DNA from: Tahibacter harae
Lineage (GTDB): Bacteria; Pseudomonadota; Gammaproteobacteria; Xanthomonadales; Rhodanobacteraceae
DNA: 64,000 nt
NCBI RefSeq assembly: GCF_024437735.1
Contig: NZ_JANFQO010000002.1
Location: 400,524 to 464,523, forward strand
Direction of reading: 5' to 3'
Each line of letters opens with the position of its first letter. The first letter of the stretch is position 1. The position numbers were made by a program, and so were the translations under genes. The notes beneath the pieces are model-generated. The model was not told the DNA's origin. It searched no databases and saw only the letters and a program-made list of their open reading frames with translations. Positions 27,050 through 36,135 of this stretch are shown one piece after another.

Positions 27050-28147
27050 ATGAGAATCACCGACATCCGCCTGTCCATGCTGCGCGTGCCGCTGAAGACG
27101 CCGTTCAAGACCGCGCTGCGCACGGTGGAGACTGTGGAAGACATCGTCGTCGCCATCCACACCGACACCGGCCATGTCGGCTACGGCGAGGCGCCGGCCA
27201 CTGCCGTCATTACCGGCGACACCCACGGTTCCATCGTCGAAGCCATACGCAAGTTCATCCAGCCGCGCCTGATCGGCGCGGAAATCGCCGATCTCAACCG
27301 CATCACGCAGCTGATCCAGACCGCGCTGGAAAAGAACTTCAGCGCCAAGGCCGCGGTGGAGATCGCCGTCTACGACCTGTTCGGCCAGCTGTACAACGCG
27401 CCCTTGTACAAGATGCTGGGCGGCGGCGACCCGGTCATCACCACCGACATCACCATCAGCGTGGACTATATCGACAAGATGGTGGCCGACTCGCTGGCTG
27501 CGGTGGAGCGCGGCTTTGAATCGCTCAAGATCAAGGTGGGCAAGGACATCGGCGTGGACATCGAACGCACCAAGGCGATCTACGCCGCGGTCGAAGGCCG
27601 CGCCCTGCTGCGCCTGGACGCCAACCAGGGCTGGACCGCCAAGCAGGCGGTCTACGCGATCCAGGCGCTGGAAGACGCCGGCGTACACCTGGAACTGGTC
27701 GAGCAGCCGGTCAAGGCGCAGGATCTTGAAGGCCTGAAATACGTGACCGAGCGCGTGCACACGCCGATCATGGCCGACGAGAGCGTGTTCGGCCCCATCG
27801 AGGTGATAGAGCTGATCAAGCTGCGCGCGGCCGACATCATCAACATCAAGCTGATGAAGACCGGCGGCATCTCCAACGCCATCCGCATCGCCGACATCGC
27901 CGCGCTGTACCAGGTCGAGTGCATGATCGGCTGCATGATAGAGACCAGCATCAGCGTGTCGGCCGCCGTGCATGTGGCCGTGGCCAAGTCGGGCGTGATT
28001 ACCAAGGTCGACCTGGACGGCCCTTCCCTGTGCCAGTTCAACCCGGTCGACGGCGGCGTGCTGTTCAACGAATCGGAAATCACCATCACCGACTCGCCCG
28101 GCCTGGGCATACGCGAGATCCGCGGCCTGCAGCCGCTGGCCGCCTGA
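27050..28147 (+). CDS. L-Ala-D/L-Glu (dipeptide) epimerase
   Basis: A 365-residue enolase-superfamily enzyme that epimerises L-Ala-D-Glu from murein to L-Ala-L-Glu, which ordinary peptidases can degrade. Catalytic residues are all visible: K160-x-K162 (LKIKVG), metal ligands D190 (LDANQGW), E218 (LVEQP) and D243 (MADES), and the opposite base K267 (NIKLMKTGG). The N-terminal capping domain starts MRITDIRLSMLRVPLKTPF. Cytoplasmic. It belongs to the YkfB/YcjG group; specificity for other dipeptides is possible. It sits between the NlpC/P60 peptidase and the MurR-like regulator with gaps of 8 and 4 bp. Confidence 0.95.
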   Translation: MRITDIRLSMLRVPLKTPFKTALRTVETVEDIVVAIHTDTGHVGYGEAPATAVITGDTHGSIVEAIRKFIQPRLIGAEIADLNRITQLIQTALEKNFSAKAAVEIAVYDLFGQLYNAPLYKMLGGGDPVITTDITISVDYIDKMVADSLAAVERGFESLKIKVGKDIGVDIERTKAIYAAVEGRALLRLDANQGWTAKQAVYAIQALEDAGVHLELVEQPVKAQDLEGLKYVTERVHTPIMADESVFGPIEVIELIKLRAADIINIKLMKTGGISNAIRIADIAALYQVECMIGCMIETSISVSAAVHVAVAKSGVITKVDLDGPSLCQFNPVDGGVLFNESEITITDSPGLGIREIRGLQPLAA

Positions 28148-28151
28148 ACCC

Positions 28152-28994
28152 ATGTCGCCGCTGCTGAAGATCCGCGCCGAGCGCGATCAGATGTCGGCAA
28201 TAGAACGCCGCATCGCCGACTTCATCCTCGACAACGCCCACCTGCTGCGCGACTACTCCTCGCAGCAGCTGGCCGATGCGCTGCAGATCAGCCAGTCCAG
28301 CGTGGTGAAGTTCAGCCAGAAGCTGGGCTTCAAGGGCTATCCGGATCTCAAGTACGGCATCGGCGAATCCATTGCCCACCACCGCGCGCAGGAAAGCACC
28401 GCACCGCGCACGGCCGCGGATCCCTTCGCCGCCTCGGCCGAGGCGCTGTGGCGCCGCAAGCAGGAAGCGGAAAGCGAAACCCGCCTGATCAACCCGCCGG
28501 CGCAGATCCGCGCCGTGGCCGCCGCGCTGACCGCGGCCACGCAGGTGTTCGTGACCGGCCTGGGCGAGGATGCGCCGCAGGCGCAGGCTCTGGCCTTGCG
28601 CCTGGCACTGCTGGACATACGCGCCAGCTGCCCGGGCGATGCGTTTGTCGTTTCCGCCGCGCTGTCCGGCGCGGCGCGCAACGACGTCCTGCTAGTGCTG
28701 TGCGAGCACGGCAGGCAGCCGGCCCTGGCCCAGCTTGGCCGCGAGCTGCGCGCGCGCGGCGGCAAGCTGGTGTCGGTGACGCGGCACAGCGCCAATCCCC
28801 TGCGCAGCCAGGCCGATCTGGCCCTGCTGGTCTCCGCCCATGACGAACGCGCCCATGTGGAACCGCTGCTGTACCGCGCGGCGCTGCAGCACCTGCTCGA
28901 TGTGCTGTACCTGGAACTGTGCGAAACCCGCCGCGACGCGCTGGCCCGGCTGCAGGCCAATGCCGAGCGCCTGCGCCGCCTGCTCGAATCCTGA
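28152..28994 (+). CDS. MurR/RpiR family transcriptional regulator
   Basis: A 280-residue regulator. N-terminal RpiR helix-turn-helix (about 1-77): ERRIADFILDNAHLLRDYSS, then ALQISQSSVVKFSQKLGFKG. C-terminal SIS sugar-phosphate-binding domain (about 110-250): TQVFVTGLGEDAPQAQALAL. In E. coli MurR responds to MurNAc-6-phosphate and controls muramic acid use, so this protein probably senses a murein-derived metabolite and controls the operon it lies in. The SIS part is less conserved than the HTH. It starts 4 bp after the epimerase gene. Confidence 0.93.
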   Translation: MSPLLKIRAERDQMSAIERRIADFILDNAHLLRDYSSQQLADALQISQSSVVKFSQKLGFKGYPDLKYGIGESIAHHRAQESTAPRTAADPFAASAEALWRRKQEAESETRLINPPAQIRAVAAALTAATQVFVTGLGEDAPQAQALALRLALLDIRASCPGDAFVVSAALSGAARNDVLLVLCEHGRQPALAQLGRELRARGGKLVSVTRHSANPLRSQADLALLVSAHDERAHVEPLLYRAALQHLLDVLYLELCETRRDALARLQANAERLRRLLES

Positions 28995-29006
28995 ACGAGG
29001 ATGCCC

Positions 29007-29948
29007 ATGCCTGCCCTGCCCTTGCGACTGACCGCCGCGGCCCTGCTGCTGTGCTGTGCCGTGGCCGCTGCCGACAACACGAAACCGGCGGCGCAGAGCG
29101 CGGCTGGCGACGGCAGGAATCCGCCCATGTCCGCCGCTTCCGCACATGCCGCGGCCGGCGAGAATCAGGCGGCCGCCGTTGCGCAGCAGCCTGCGCCAGC
29201 CGCTGCTGCTGAAGCGCTGGCCGCTGCGGAAAACGCGAGCGACCCGCCCGCAGCGCAAGCCGAAGCCGCGCGCTGGCGCGACGCCGGCCAATTGGTGCTG
29301 GTCACCACGCCCGACTGGAATGCCGACCACGGCAAACTGCGCACCTTTCTGCGCAAGGACGGCCGCTGGAAAGCCGAAGGCCGTGCGGTCAACGTCAGCA
29401 TAGGCCGCGCCGGCTCCGCCTGGGGCCTGGGCCTGCACGACAGGCATGCCGGTCCGCGCAAGCGCGAAGGCGACGGCCGCAGTCCCGCCGGCGTATTCCG
29501 CCTGGGCACGGCCTTCGGCTATGCCGGCACACTGCGCACCGCGCTGCCCTATGCGGCCATGCAGGCCACGCACTACTGCGTCGACGTGACCAGCTCGCCG
29601 CTGTACAACCGCATCGTGGACACCCGCGATGTCGGCGAAGCCGCGGTGCAGGGCTCTACCGAACCCATGCGCCGCGATATTCACGCCGACGGCGACGTGC
29701 GCTACAAGGCCGGCTTCGTGATCGAACACAACAGCGCCGGCCTGGCCGGCGGCGGCAGCTGCATCTTCGCCCATCTGTGGCGCAAGCCCGGCGAAGCCAC
29801 CTCCGGCTGCACCGCCATGGACGAAGCCGCGATGCAACGCCTGCTGCGCTGGCTGGATCCTAAGCAAATGCCGGTTTTCGTTTTGCTGCCGCAGGCCGAA
29901 TACGCAAAGCTCGCCGCTGGCTGGCAGCTGCCACCGGCTGCCGACTGA
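29007..29948 (+). CDS. Exported L,D-transpeptidase (YkuD) family protein
   Basis: A 313-residue protein with a signal peptide (cleavage near AVAAA), an Ala/Pro/Glu-rich linker to about residue 90, and a YkuD-type domain. Catalytic His256 (FAHLW) and Cys268 (TSGCTAMD) are visible, matching the family His-x11-Cys spacing. Such enzymes link or trim murein at diaminopimelate residues; this branch includes amidase-like variants of unknown specificity. The ATG at 29007 has GAGG 6 nt upstream; an ATG at 29001 directly abuts that site and is less likely. It follows the regulator by 12 bp in the murein-peptide operon. Confidence 0.88.
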   Translation: MPALPLRLTAAALLLCCAVAAADNTKPAAQSAAGDGRNPPMSAASAHAAAGENQAAAVAQQPAPAAAAEALAAAENASDPPAAQAEAARWRDAGQLVLVTTPDWNADHGKLRTFLRKDGRWKAEGRAVNVSIGRAGSAWGLGLHDRHAGPRKREGDGRSPAGVFRLGTAFGYAGTLRTALPYAAMQATHYCVDVTSSPLYNRIVDTRDVGEAAVQGSTEPMRRDIHADGDVRYKAGFVIEHNSAGLAGGGSCIFAHLWRKPGEATSGCTAMDEAAMQRLLRWLDPKQMPVFVLLPQAEYAKLAAGWQLPPAAD

Positions 29949-30025
29949 GCGGACGCGCGGCAGCTAGCCCGATTCCACGCGCCCGCTTCCGGCCGGCCCT
30001 TTCTCACGTTGCGGAAAACTCCTTC

Positions 30026-31321
30026 ATGACCAGTGCGACCCGCGTACTGCTGGGCCTGATCCTCGGCGCCGTCATCGGCCTGTTGCTGGGCCATTACAAC
30101 GCCGCCACGGCCACTACCGTATCGGCCGTGCTGCAGCCGCTGGGGCGGCTGTGGCTGAACGCGCTGCAGATGACCATAGTGCCGCTGGTGGTGTCGCTGC
30201 TGATCGTCAGCGTCAACCTCACCCGCGATGCGGCCGCCTCGGGCCGGGTCGCGCGCCGCGCCGTAGTGTGGTTCCTGGTGCTGCTGCTCGGCGGCGCGGT
30301 ATTCACCGCGCTGTGCGCGCCGGCGGCGCTGTCGCTGCTGCCGCGCGATGAAGCGCTGATTGCGTCGCTGCGCGCGGCGATGGGCGCGCCGGCCGCGCCC
30401 GCCGCACCGGTGGGACTGGCCGACTGGTTCGCCAATCTGGTGCCGACCAACGCCATCGCCGCCGCGGCCCAGGGCGCAATCGTGCCGCTGGTCGTGTTCA
30501 CCCTGCTGTTCGCCTTCGCCCTGAGCCGCATCGACGCGGCAAGGCGCCAGCCCGTGCTCGGCTTCTTCCAGGCCATCGCCGACACCATGACGGTGATCGT
30601 AGGCTGGGTGCTGTGGGCCGCGCCGGTGGGCGTATTCGCGCTGATCCTGCCGGTCTGCGCCCAGGCCGGCGGCGGCATGCTGCAGGCGCTGGGCTGGTAT
30701 ATCGCCCTGCTCTGCGCGCTGTACTGCGCCGCCGTATTGCTGCTCTACGGCGTGGTCGCCGTGTTCGGCCGCGACCCGCTGCACCGCTTCATCGCCGCCG
30801 CCGCGCCGGCCCAGGCGGTCGCCGCCAGCACCCAGTCCTCGCTCGCCTCGCTGCCGGCCATGCTGCAGAGCACGCAGTCGCGCCTGGGCCATCCGGCCGC
30901 GGTCAGCGCCCTGGTGCTGCCGCTGGCGGTGTCGCTGTTCCGCATCACCAGCCCTATCCAGTACATCGGCGTCAGCGCCTTCGTCGCCTGGATCTACGGC
31001 ATCGACATCACCGCCGCCCAATGGGCCCTGGCTTGCGCCCTGGCCGTAATCATCAGCATGGGCTCGGCCGGCCTGCCCGGCCAGGCCATCTTCATGGGCA
31101 CCAACCTGCCGGTGGTGCATTCGCTCGGGCTGCCGGTGGAACCGCTGGCGCTGCTGCTGGCCGTGGACATGATTCCCGACGTATTCGCAACCGTGGGGAA
31201 TGTGACGGCGGATCTGGCGGCGGCGAGTGTGGTGGCGAAGGGGGAAGGCGAAGGGATGGACGCCGGCGGTGCGGCGGCTGGAGAAGAAGAAGCCGGAAAG
31301 CTGGAGTTCCCGGAGCCTTAA
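30026..31321 (+). CDS. DAACS family dicarboxylate/amino-acid symporter
   Basis: A 431-residue inner-membrane symporter of the same superfamily as dctA at 6630 but distant from it. Motifs: LNALQMTIVPLVVSLLIVSV (transmembrane 2), a serine-rich stretch AASTQSSLASLPAML, ITSPIQYIGVSAF where dctA has its NLDGT region, and GSAGLPGQAIFMGTNLPVV. It ends with an unusual acidic Gly/Glu-rich tail of about 30 residues. A 77-bp gap separates it from the L,D-transpeptidase gene. Glutamate released from murein peptides would be a fitting substrate; this is inferred from context. Confidence 0.92.
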   Translation: MTSATRVLLGLILGAVIGLLLGHYNAATATTVSAVLQPLGRLWLNALQMTIVPLVVSLLIVSVNLTRDAAASGRVARRAVVWFLVLLLGGAVFTALCAPAALSLLPRDEALIASLRAAMGAPAAPAAPVGLADWFANLVPTNAIAAAAQGAIVPLVVFTLLFAFALSRIDAARRQPVLGFFQAIADTMTVIVGWVLWAAPVGVFALILPVCAQAGGGMLQALGWYIALLCALYCAAVLLLYGVVAVFGRDPLHRFIAAAAPAQAVAASTQSSLASLPAMLQSTQSRLGHPAAVSALVLPLAVSLFRITSPIQYIGVSAFVAWIYGIDITAAQWALACALAVIISMGSAGLPGQAIFMGTNLPVVHSLGLPVEPLALLLAVDMIPDVFATVGNVTADLAAASVVAKGEGEGMDAGGAAAGEEEAGKLEFPEP

Positions 31322-31500
31322 AGCCCAGCTTGCTCATGCGACGACGCGACCGTGAACTTCAGGCCCATGCAGCTCGATCCGCTTCGAACGCGCCCCGATC
31401 GTTCTCAAGTGAACGGCGGCAGCTACACCGTCAAATTGACAAATTCCCACAAAATTCTGCCGCTGCCGCCGATCACTCAGCCGGCCCCCTACTCCTGACT

Positions 31501-31562
31501 CTCGAATCCCCGATCCTGAATCCCAAACCACGAATCCGGATCCCGAGCCCCGAATCCCAGCC
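31501..31562. repeat. GGGATTCGGG-type degenerate intergenic repeat, copy 1
   Basis: Degenerate tandem words of the form CGAATCCC / GGATCCC (reverse: GGGATTCG) fill the end of the 241-bp gap between convergent genes. Related tracts are at 39160-39199 and 39503-39560. Short repeats of this type are seen in intergenic regions of Lysobacteraceae genomes. Confidence 0.6.
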
Positions 31563-32585
31563 CTACTCCCCTCCAGCCAGTTCCCTCAACGCCGCCTCCC
31601 GCTCCTTCGTGAAATGGCTGCGCCACGCATCCGCGTTCACCGCCGGATATTTGCGCGCGCCGAAGGTCACCCAGGCATCGCGATACTTGATCCAGGCGCG
31701 CTCGGCCGCGCGTATGCCTTCGGGGCGGATTGTGCCGAGGTTGCTGAAATCCTCGCCTTCGACTGGCTTGGCCGCCTTCATCGCGGCGGCATAGCTCGCG
31801 TTCAGCGCCTTGTCGGCGGCGGCGAACCGGGTGGCGTCGTCCTTGGGCAGGTCGCCGCGTTCGAACGCGGTCAGGTTCTCTACCAGCGAGTTTTCCAGGT
31901 CTTCGCGCGCGCCTACGGCCATGGCGCCGCGGGCGGTGCCGCTCAGGTCGACTTCGCCGTCGACCACTGCGCCGAAATAGGCGTCGGCGGCGGCGCGCAG
32001 CTTGGCGAAGGCGGCGCGGTCGGCCGCGCTCCAGTTCCTGCTCAGTGCGGCGATGCGCTTGTCGCGGTCGACCTTGGCCGCGTCGGCGCCGCGGCTGGCG
32101 CAGAAGCCCATCATGTAGCCGCTGGTGATGTCATCGCAGAGATCGAATGTTTCCGCCTTGGCGCCGGCCTTGGCCATCTCATCCAGATGCGCCAGGCGGC
32201 CGTCCAGTTCGGCCGGCGCGCCCTGCACAGCGCAGGCGAAGCGCTTGGCCAGCGGGATATTGCGCGTCACGCCCTGGCCGTTGGCGTAGATCATCATGAG
32301 CACGGCCGAGCCGCCGAACACCAGTTCGTCGCCCTTGTCGCGCTCCAGGTAGGCGCACAGGCGCGCATCGGCGTAGTCGGGCTTGCCGCCGTCGGCGTAG
32401 TACAGCGATTCGGAATCGCAGCCGCCCAGGCGTTCGCGCGCGGCGGCATCGGGCTGGTCGGCGGCGGGAATGGCGATCTTTTCCAGCGCCGCACAGGCCG
32501 GGTTGGAAAGGGAGTCATCGGCCGCTGCCGCGCCCGCGGCCAGCAGGGCCGCGGCGGCGGCGATGGCGTGCATTCCTCGCAACAT
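31563..32585 (-). CDS. LprI-like (DUF1311) exported protein
   Basis: A 340-residue exported protein. Signal peptide of about 24 residues (AIAAAAALLAAGAAAA). The N-terminal half has several Cys and a Sel1-like stretch (MMIYANGQGVTRNIPLAKRF). The C-terminal ~120 residues fit the lysozyme-inhibitor LprI family: ADKALNASYAAAMKA and AERAWIKYRDAWVTF. The family is named for a mycobacterial lysozyme inhibitor; the function here is untested. The ATG at 32583-32585 is preferred; a GTG at 32597 is also possible and no strong ribosome site is seen for either. Divergent from the spermidine-synthase-like gene. Confidence 0.85.
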   Translation of the reverse strand: MLRGMHAIAAAAALLAAGAAAADDSLSNPACAALEKIAIPAADQPDAAARERLGGCDSESLYYADGGKPDYADARLCAYLERDKGDELVFGGSAVLMMIYANGQGVTRNIPLAKRFACAVQGAPAELDGRLAHLDEMAKAGAKAETFDLCDDITSGYMMGFCASRGADAAKVDRDKRIAALSRNWSAADRAAFAKLRAAADAYFGAVVDGEVDLSGTARGAMAVGAREDLENSLVENLTAFERGDLPKDDATRFAAADKALNASYAAAMKAAKPVEGEDFSNLGTIRPEGIRAAERAWIKYRDAWVTFGARKYPAVNADAWRSHFTKEREAALRELAGGE

Positions 32586-32751
32586 GGGCGTGTCCACAGT
32601 TCAGGGGAGGCCGCAGTGTAGTCGCGGCGGCGGCGCTTGCGAATCGCGCTGCGCCGTGCCGATGCGCGGTCGGCCGCGCCGCCGCGCCCGCATCGCCGCA
32701 AGCCGCCGCGACAGGCTACTCTCGCGGCCTGTCCCGCCGCCCGCCCCATCC

Positions 32752-34287
32752 ATGCGAAAAGCGCTGCGTCCCGATCACGTCCTGGTCTTCTCGGTCTTCG
32801 TCGTCGCCTCCAGCGGGCTGGCCTACGAACTGGTCTCCGCCGCCCTGGCCAGCTATCTGCTCGGCGATTCGGTGCTGCAGTTCTCCACCGTGATCGGCTG
32901 TTACCTGTTCGCCATGGGTGTAGGCTCGCACCTGTCGCGTTTCGTGCGCGACGCCGATCTGCTGCGGGTATTCATCGAGGTGGAACTGCTGATCGCGCTG
33001 GTCGGCGGGCTTTCCGCCAGCCTGCTATTCCTGCTGTTCGGTGCGCAGGGAGTGCCCTTCCGTACGCTGCTCTACGCGCTGGTGTTCTGCATCGGCGTGC
33101 TGGTCGGCAGCGAGATCCCGCTGGTCATGCGCCTGCTCGATGCACGCAAGCGCGAGACCGGCCTGGCCCTGGGCGACATGCTCAGCCGCGTGCTGACGTT
33201 CGACTACCTCGGCGCGCTGATCGTCTCGCTGCTGTTCCCGCTGCTGCTGGCGCCCTGGCTGGGCATGGCGCGCACCGCACTGGTATTCGGCCTGCTCAAC
33301 GCCCTGGTCGCGCTGTATACCCTGCACGCTTTCCGCGCCGAACTGGCGGTGCGCGGCCTGCTGCTGCGCGCGCTGGCGGTGATCGTGCTGCTGGCCGCGG
33401 CGCTGGCCGGCTCCGGCAAGCTCACCGGCTGGTCGGAGCAGCGCCTCTACGGCGACACCATCGTGCACGCGCAGAGCACGCCCTACCAGCGCATCGTACT
33501 GACACGCTGGCGCGACGACCTGCGCCTGTACCTCAACGGCGAACTGCAATTCTCCAGCCGCGACGAATACCGCTACCACGAGGCGCTGGTGCATCCCGCG
33601 CTGGAAGGCAGCGGCCGTGCGCGCAAGGTGCTGGTGCTGGGCGGCGGCGACGGCCTGGCGGCGCGCGAGATCCTGCGCTATGCGGACGTCGCCAGCATCA
33701 CCCTGGTCGACCTGGATCCCGCCGTCACCACGCTGTTTGCGCAGCAGGAGGAACTGGTCGCGCTGAACCGCGGCGCGCTGTCGGATGCGCGCGTGCGCGT
33801 GGTCAACGCGGACGCGGGGCAATGGCTGCAGAACAATGACGAGAGCTTCGACGCCATCATCGTCGACCTGCCCGACCCGACCAATTTCGCCCTGGGCAAG
33901 CTGTATTCGGTACCGTTCTACCGCCTGCTCGCGCGCCGCCTGAGTCCCGGCGGCCTGGCCGCGGTCCAGGCCACGTCGCCCTATTACGCCCCGCATGCCT
34001 ACTGGTGCGTGGAGGCCAGCCTGCGCGCGGCCGGCCTGGCGACCTGGCCCTACCACATCTATGTGCCTTCGTTCGGCGAATGGGGCTTCCTGCTCGCCGG
34101 CCGGCGCGCGGATTTCACGCCGGCACAGCACTACCGCCTGCCCATGCGCTATCTGGATCCGGCCGCGTCAGCCGCAATGTTTACTTTTTCACAAGACCTG
34201 CCGCGGCCGGAGGTCGAGCCCAACCAGCTCGATACCCAGGCCCTGGTGCGCTACTACGAGCGCGACTGGCGCAACGTGGTGCGCTGA
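32752..34287 (+). CDS. Membrane-bound polyamine aminopropyltransferase-like protein
   Basis: A 511-residue protein. The N-terminal ~220 residues contain six to seven transmembrane helices, beginning FSVFVVASSGLAYELVSAAL. The C-terminal half is a spermidine-synthase fold: YQRIVLTRW, LYLNGELQFSSRDEYRYHE, VLVLGGGDGLAAREIL (cofactor loop), ITLVDLDPAV and IIVDLPDPTN. Decarboxylated S-adenosylmethionine donates aminopropyl to putrescine in the classic enzyme; membrane-fused homologues are common in Lysobacterales and little studied. ATG at 32752; no strong ribosome site. It converges on the Kelch gene with a hairpin spanning both stops. Confidence 0.92.
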   Translation: MRKALRPDHVLVFSVFVVASSGLAYELVSAALASYLLGDSVLQFSTVIGCYLFAMGVGSHLSRFVRDADLLRVFIEVELLIALVGGLSASLLFLLFGAQGVPFRTLLYALVFCIGVLVGSEIPLVMRLLDARKRETGLALGDMLSRVLTFDYLGALIVSLLFPLLLAPWLGMARTALVFGLLNALVALYTLHAFRAELAVRGLLLRALAVIVLLAAALAGSGKLTGWSEQRLYGDTIVHAQSTPYQRIVLTRWRDDLRLYLNGELQFSSRDEYRYHEALVHPALEGSGRARKVLVLGGGDGLAAREILRYADVASITLVDLDPAVTTLFAQQEELVALNRGALSDARVRVVNADAGQWLQNNDESFDAIIVDLPDPTNFALGKLYSVPFYRLLARRLSPGGLAAVQATSPYYAPHAYWCVEASLRAAGLATWPYHIYVPSFGEWGFLLAGRRADFTPAQHYRLPMRYLDPAASAAMFTFSQDLPRPEVEPNQLDTQALVRYYERDWRNVVR

Positions 34288-34321
34288 ACGCGGCGCGCCG
34301 TCACTGCGCCGCGTTCAGCGC
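34281..34321. terminator. Bidirectional hairpin spanning two stop codons
   Basis: A perfect 16-bp inverted repeat (34281-34296 with 34306-34321) and 9-nt loop. It contains the stop of the aminopropyltransferase gene (TGA 34285-34287) and of the Kelch gene (complement of 34315-34317), so both reading frames end inside the stem. No long T-run on either side. Confidence 0.7.
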
Positions 34322-36102
34322 GGCTGCGGCTGCCACCAGAACACGCGGCCCGTGGCGCCGCTGGCCTGGCCGGCGCGGGTAGAGCCGCTGACCAGATAGA
34401 AGCGTCCATCCGCCGCCGCGCCGCCCACGCCGTGCACCGCCACTGGCATGCGCGGCCCCACTTCCCAGCGTTCGCCGCCGGCGGCGAGCACTTCGGTCTG
34501 GTCGATCAGATACGGCTGTCCAGTCAGGCCTTCGCCGCCGCTGACCATGATCTGGTTGCCCACCACCGCCGCGGCAAAGCCGCCGCGATGGCGCACGAAA
34601 GAAGGCCCGGCGCGCCAGGACTCGGCCACCGGATCGTAGATCGCCACCGTGTTGGTATCCGGCGCGCGGCCGCCCAGCACCCAGATCTCGCCGAGGAAAG
34701 CCTGCACCTGCGCATGATCCCGGCGCGTGCGGTCGGGCGGCGCGATCATGCGCCCGCTGCGCTGGCGCGGATCGAATTCCTGCAGCGAGCCGTCATCCCA
34801 GCCGATGTAGACGCGGCCGTTCAGCAGCGCGGCCTGGCTGCCGAAGGTCGTGCGCAGCTCCGGCACCGGCTGCCATTGCTGCGTGGCGATGTCGTAGCGG
34901 AAGCCCGCGGGCCCGGTCGCGCCGCCGCCGAGGTTGTCGCCGCCGACCATGTAGACCTGTCCGCCCGTAGCGAACGCCGCCAGATGATGCCGGCCCGAAG
35001 GCAGCTGCGGCAGCACGCTCCAGCTGTTGCTGGCGATGTCGTAGCGCTTGAAGCCGCGCGGATCGCCGTAGCCGCCCAGCGCGTAAATCTGGCCCTGATA
35101 GGCCACCGTCGCCAGTTCCGACTGCGCCGGCCCGGGCATGGACGCGGCCTCCACCCAGTTGCCGCCGGTCAGCGCCTGCGGCGTGCCGTCCAGGCAGGGC
35201 GCACCGGCCAGTTCGGTCAGGCGCTGCGCCTGGTATTCGCCGCTGCCGTAGGCCGCGTCGCTTGCGGCGTAGCGGAAGCGCGCGCGGTTGCAGTCGAGGA
35301 AGTCGAATTCCATGCGGCCCCAGCGTTCCTGGCGCAGCGCGGCCGGATCGAAGCCGTCGCCAAAGCGCGTGCCGCGGACACGATAGGCGTCTACGCCCAG
35401 CGTGTTCTGCGCCGTGCGCTCGCCCTGGCCGATCAGCCACAGCGGATTGCCGGCGGTGTCGAAGGTGAACCAGTAGACCAGCATGCGCCCGTCGGGCAGG
35501 TCTTCGATGAACCAGCCCTCGCCGGAACGCGCCGGCACGAACCAGTTGCCATGGCGTGCGCGCAGGCCCTCCAGCGCGCGGCCGCCGCCGGCGGCGAGGC
35601 GGCGGCCGCCGTTGCATGAAAGCTGGTCCAGCGTGGTGATGCGCTCCAGCTGGCGCGTGCCTTCGCCGTAGGCCGCGTTGCCGCGGTAATGCAAGGTGGC
35701 GCGGTTGCAGTCGTGGAACTGGAATTCCCAGCGGCCCCAGAATACCGGCTGCACCTGGGCCGGATCGAAGGCAGGGCCGAAGCGGCCGCCGCTGGAGCGA
35801 TACACCTGCTCGAATATCAGCGTGTCGCCGCGCATCTCGCCGCCGGTGGCCACCAGCCAGGCCTGTTCGCCGGGTTCGCCGGCGGCGGGAAAGGTGAACC
35901 AGGCCGCGACGCTGTTGCCGTCGGGCAGGATTTCGAGAATGAAGCCTTCCCCGCTGCGGTCCGCCTGGAACCAGGAGCCGCTGTGCGCCGGGCTCACCCA
36001 GTAAGGCCCCTGTACCACGCTGCCTTTGGTTGCGGCCGCCTGCAGCAGCGGCGCGGCGAGCAGCACATTCAACAGCAGGGCGATAGCAGCGATGCGGCGC
36101 AT
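34315..36102 (-). CDS. Exported Kelch-repeat protein with two duplicated N-terminal domains
   Basis: A 595-residue exported protein; signal peptide about 1-22. Two copies of a ~130-residue domain follow: each has a W-F-x-x-x-R/D-R-S-G-E-G core (SGSWFQADRSGEGF; HGNWFVPARSGEGWF), then LPDG, WFTF, an FGxxFDP segment, WGRxEF and DCNRA. From about residue 330 come Kelch repeats of a beta-propeller (VAYQGQIYALGGYGDPRGF; FATGGQVYMVGGDN; LGGRAPDTNTVAIYDP). The duplicated domain is frequent in secreted Lysobacterales proteins; its function is unknown. The ATG at 36100-36102 has GGGAG 6 nt upstream. Divergent from the amidohydrolase, with a 20-bp palindrome between them. Confidence 0.88.
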   Translation of the reverse strand: MRRIAAIALLLNVLLAAPLLQAAATKGSVVQGPYWVSPAHSGSWFQADRSGEGFILEILPDGNSVAAWFTFPAAGEPGEQAWLVATGGEMRGDTLIFEQVYRSSGGRFGPAFDPAQVQPVFWGRWEFQFHDCNRATLHYRGNAAYGEGTRQLERITTLDQLSCNGGRRLAAGGGRALEGLRARHGNWFVPARSGEGWFIEDLPDGRMLVYWFTFDTAGNPLWLIGQGERTAQNTLGVDAYRVRGTRFGDGFDPAALRQERWGRMEFDFLDCNRARFRYAASDAAYGSGEYQAQRLTELAGAPCLDGTPQALTGGNWVEAASMPGPAQSELATVAYQGQIYALGGYGDPRGFKRYDIASNSWSVLPQLPSGRHHLAAFATGGQVYMVGGDNLGGGATGPAGFRYDIATQQWQPVPELRTTFGSQAALLNGRVYIGWDDGSLQEFDPRQRSGRMIAPPDRTRRDHAQVQAFLGEIWVLGGRAPDTNTVAIYDPVAESWRAGPSFVRHRGGFAAAVVGNQIMVSGGEGLTGQPYLIDQTEVLAAGGERWEVGPRMPVAVHGVGGAAADGRFYLVSGSTRAGQASGATGRVFWWQPQPR

Positions 36103-36135
36103 GTCGTTCTCCCACGGTCGGCTGCGCCGGAGAGT

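Noticed and set aside
6630..31321. The two DAACS symporter genes as a recent duplication
   Set aside because: They share only superfamily motifs; the N-termini, the NLDGT region and the C-terminal tails differ too much for a recent copy.
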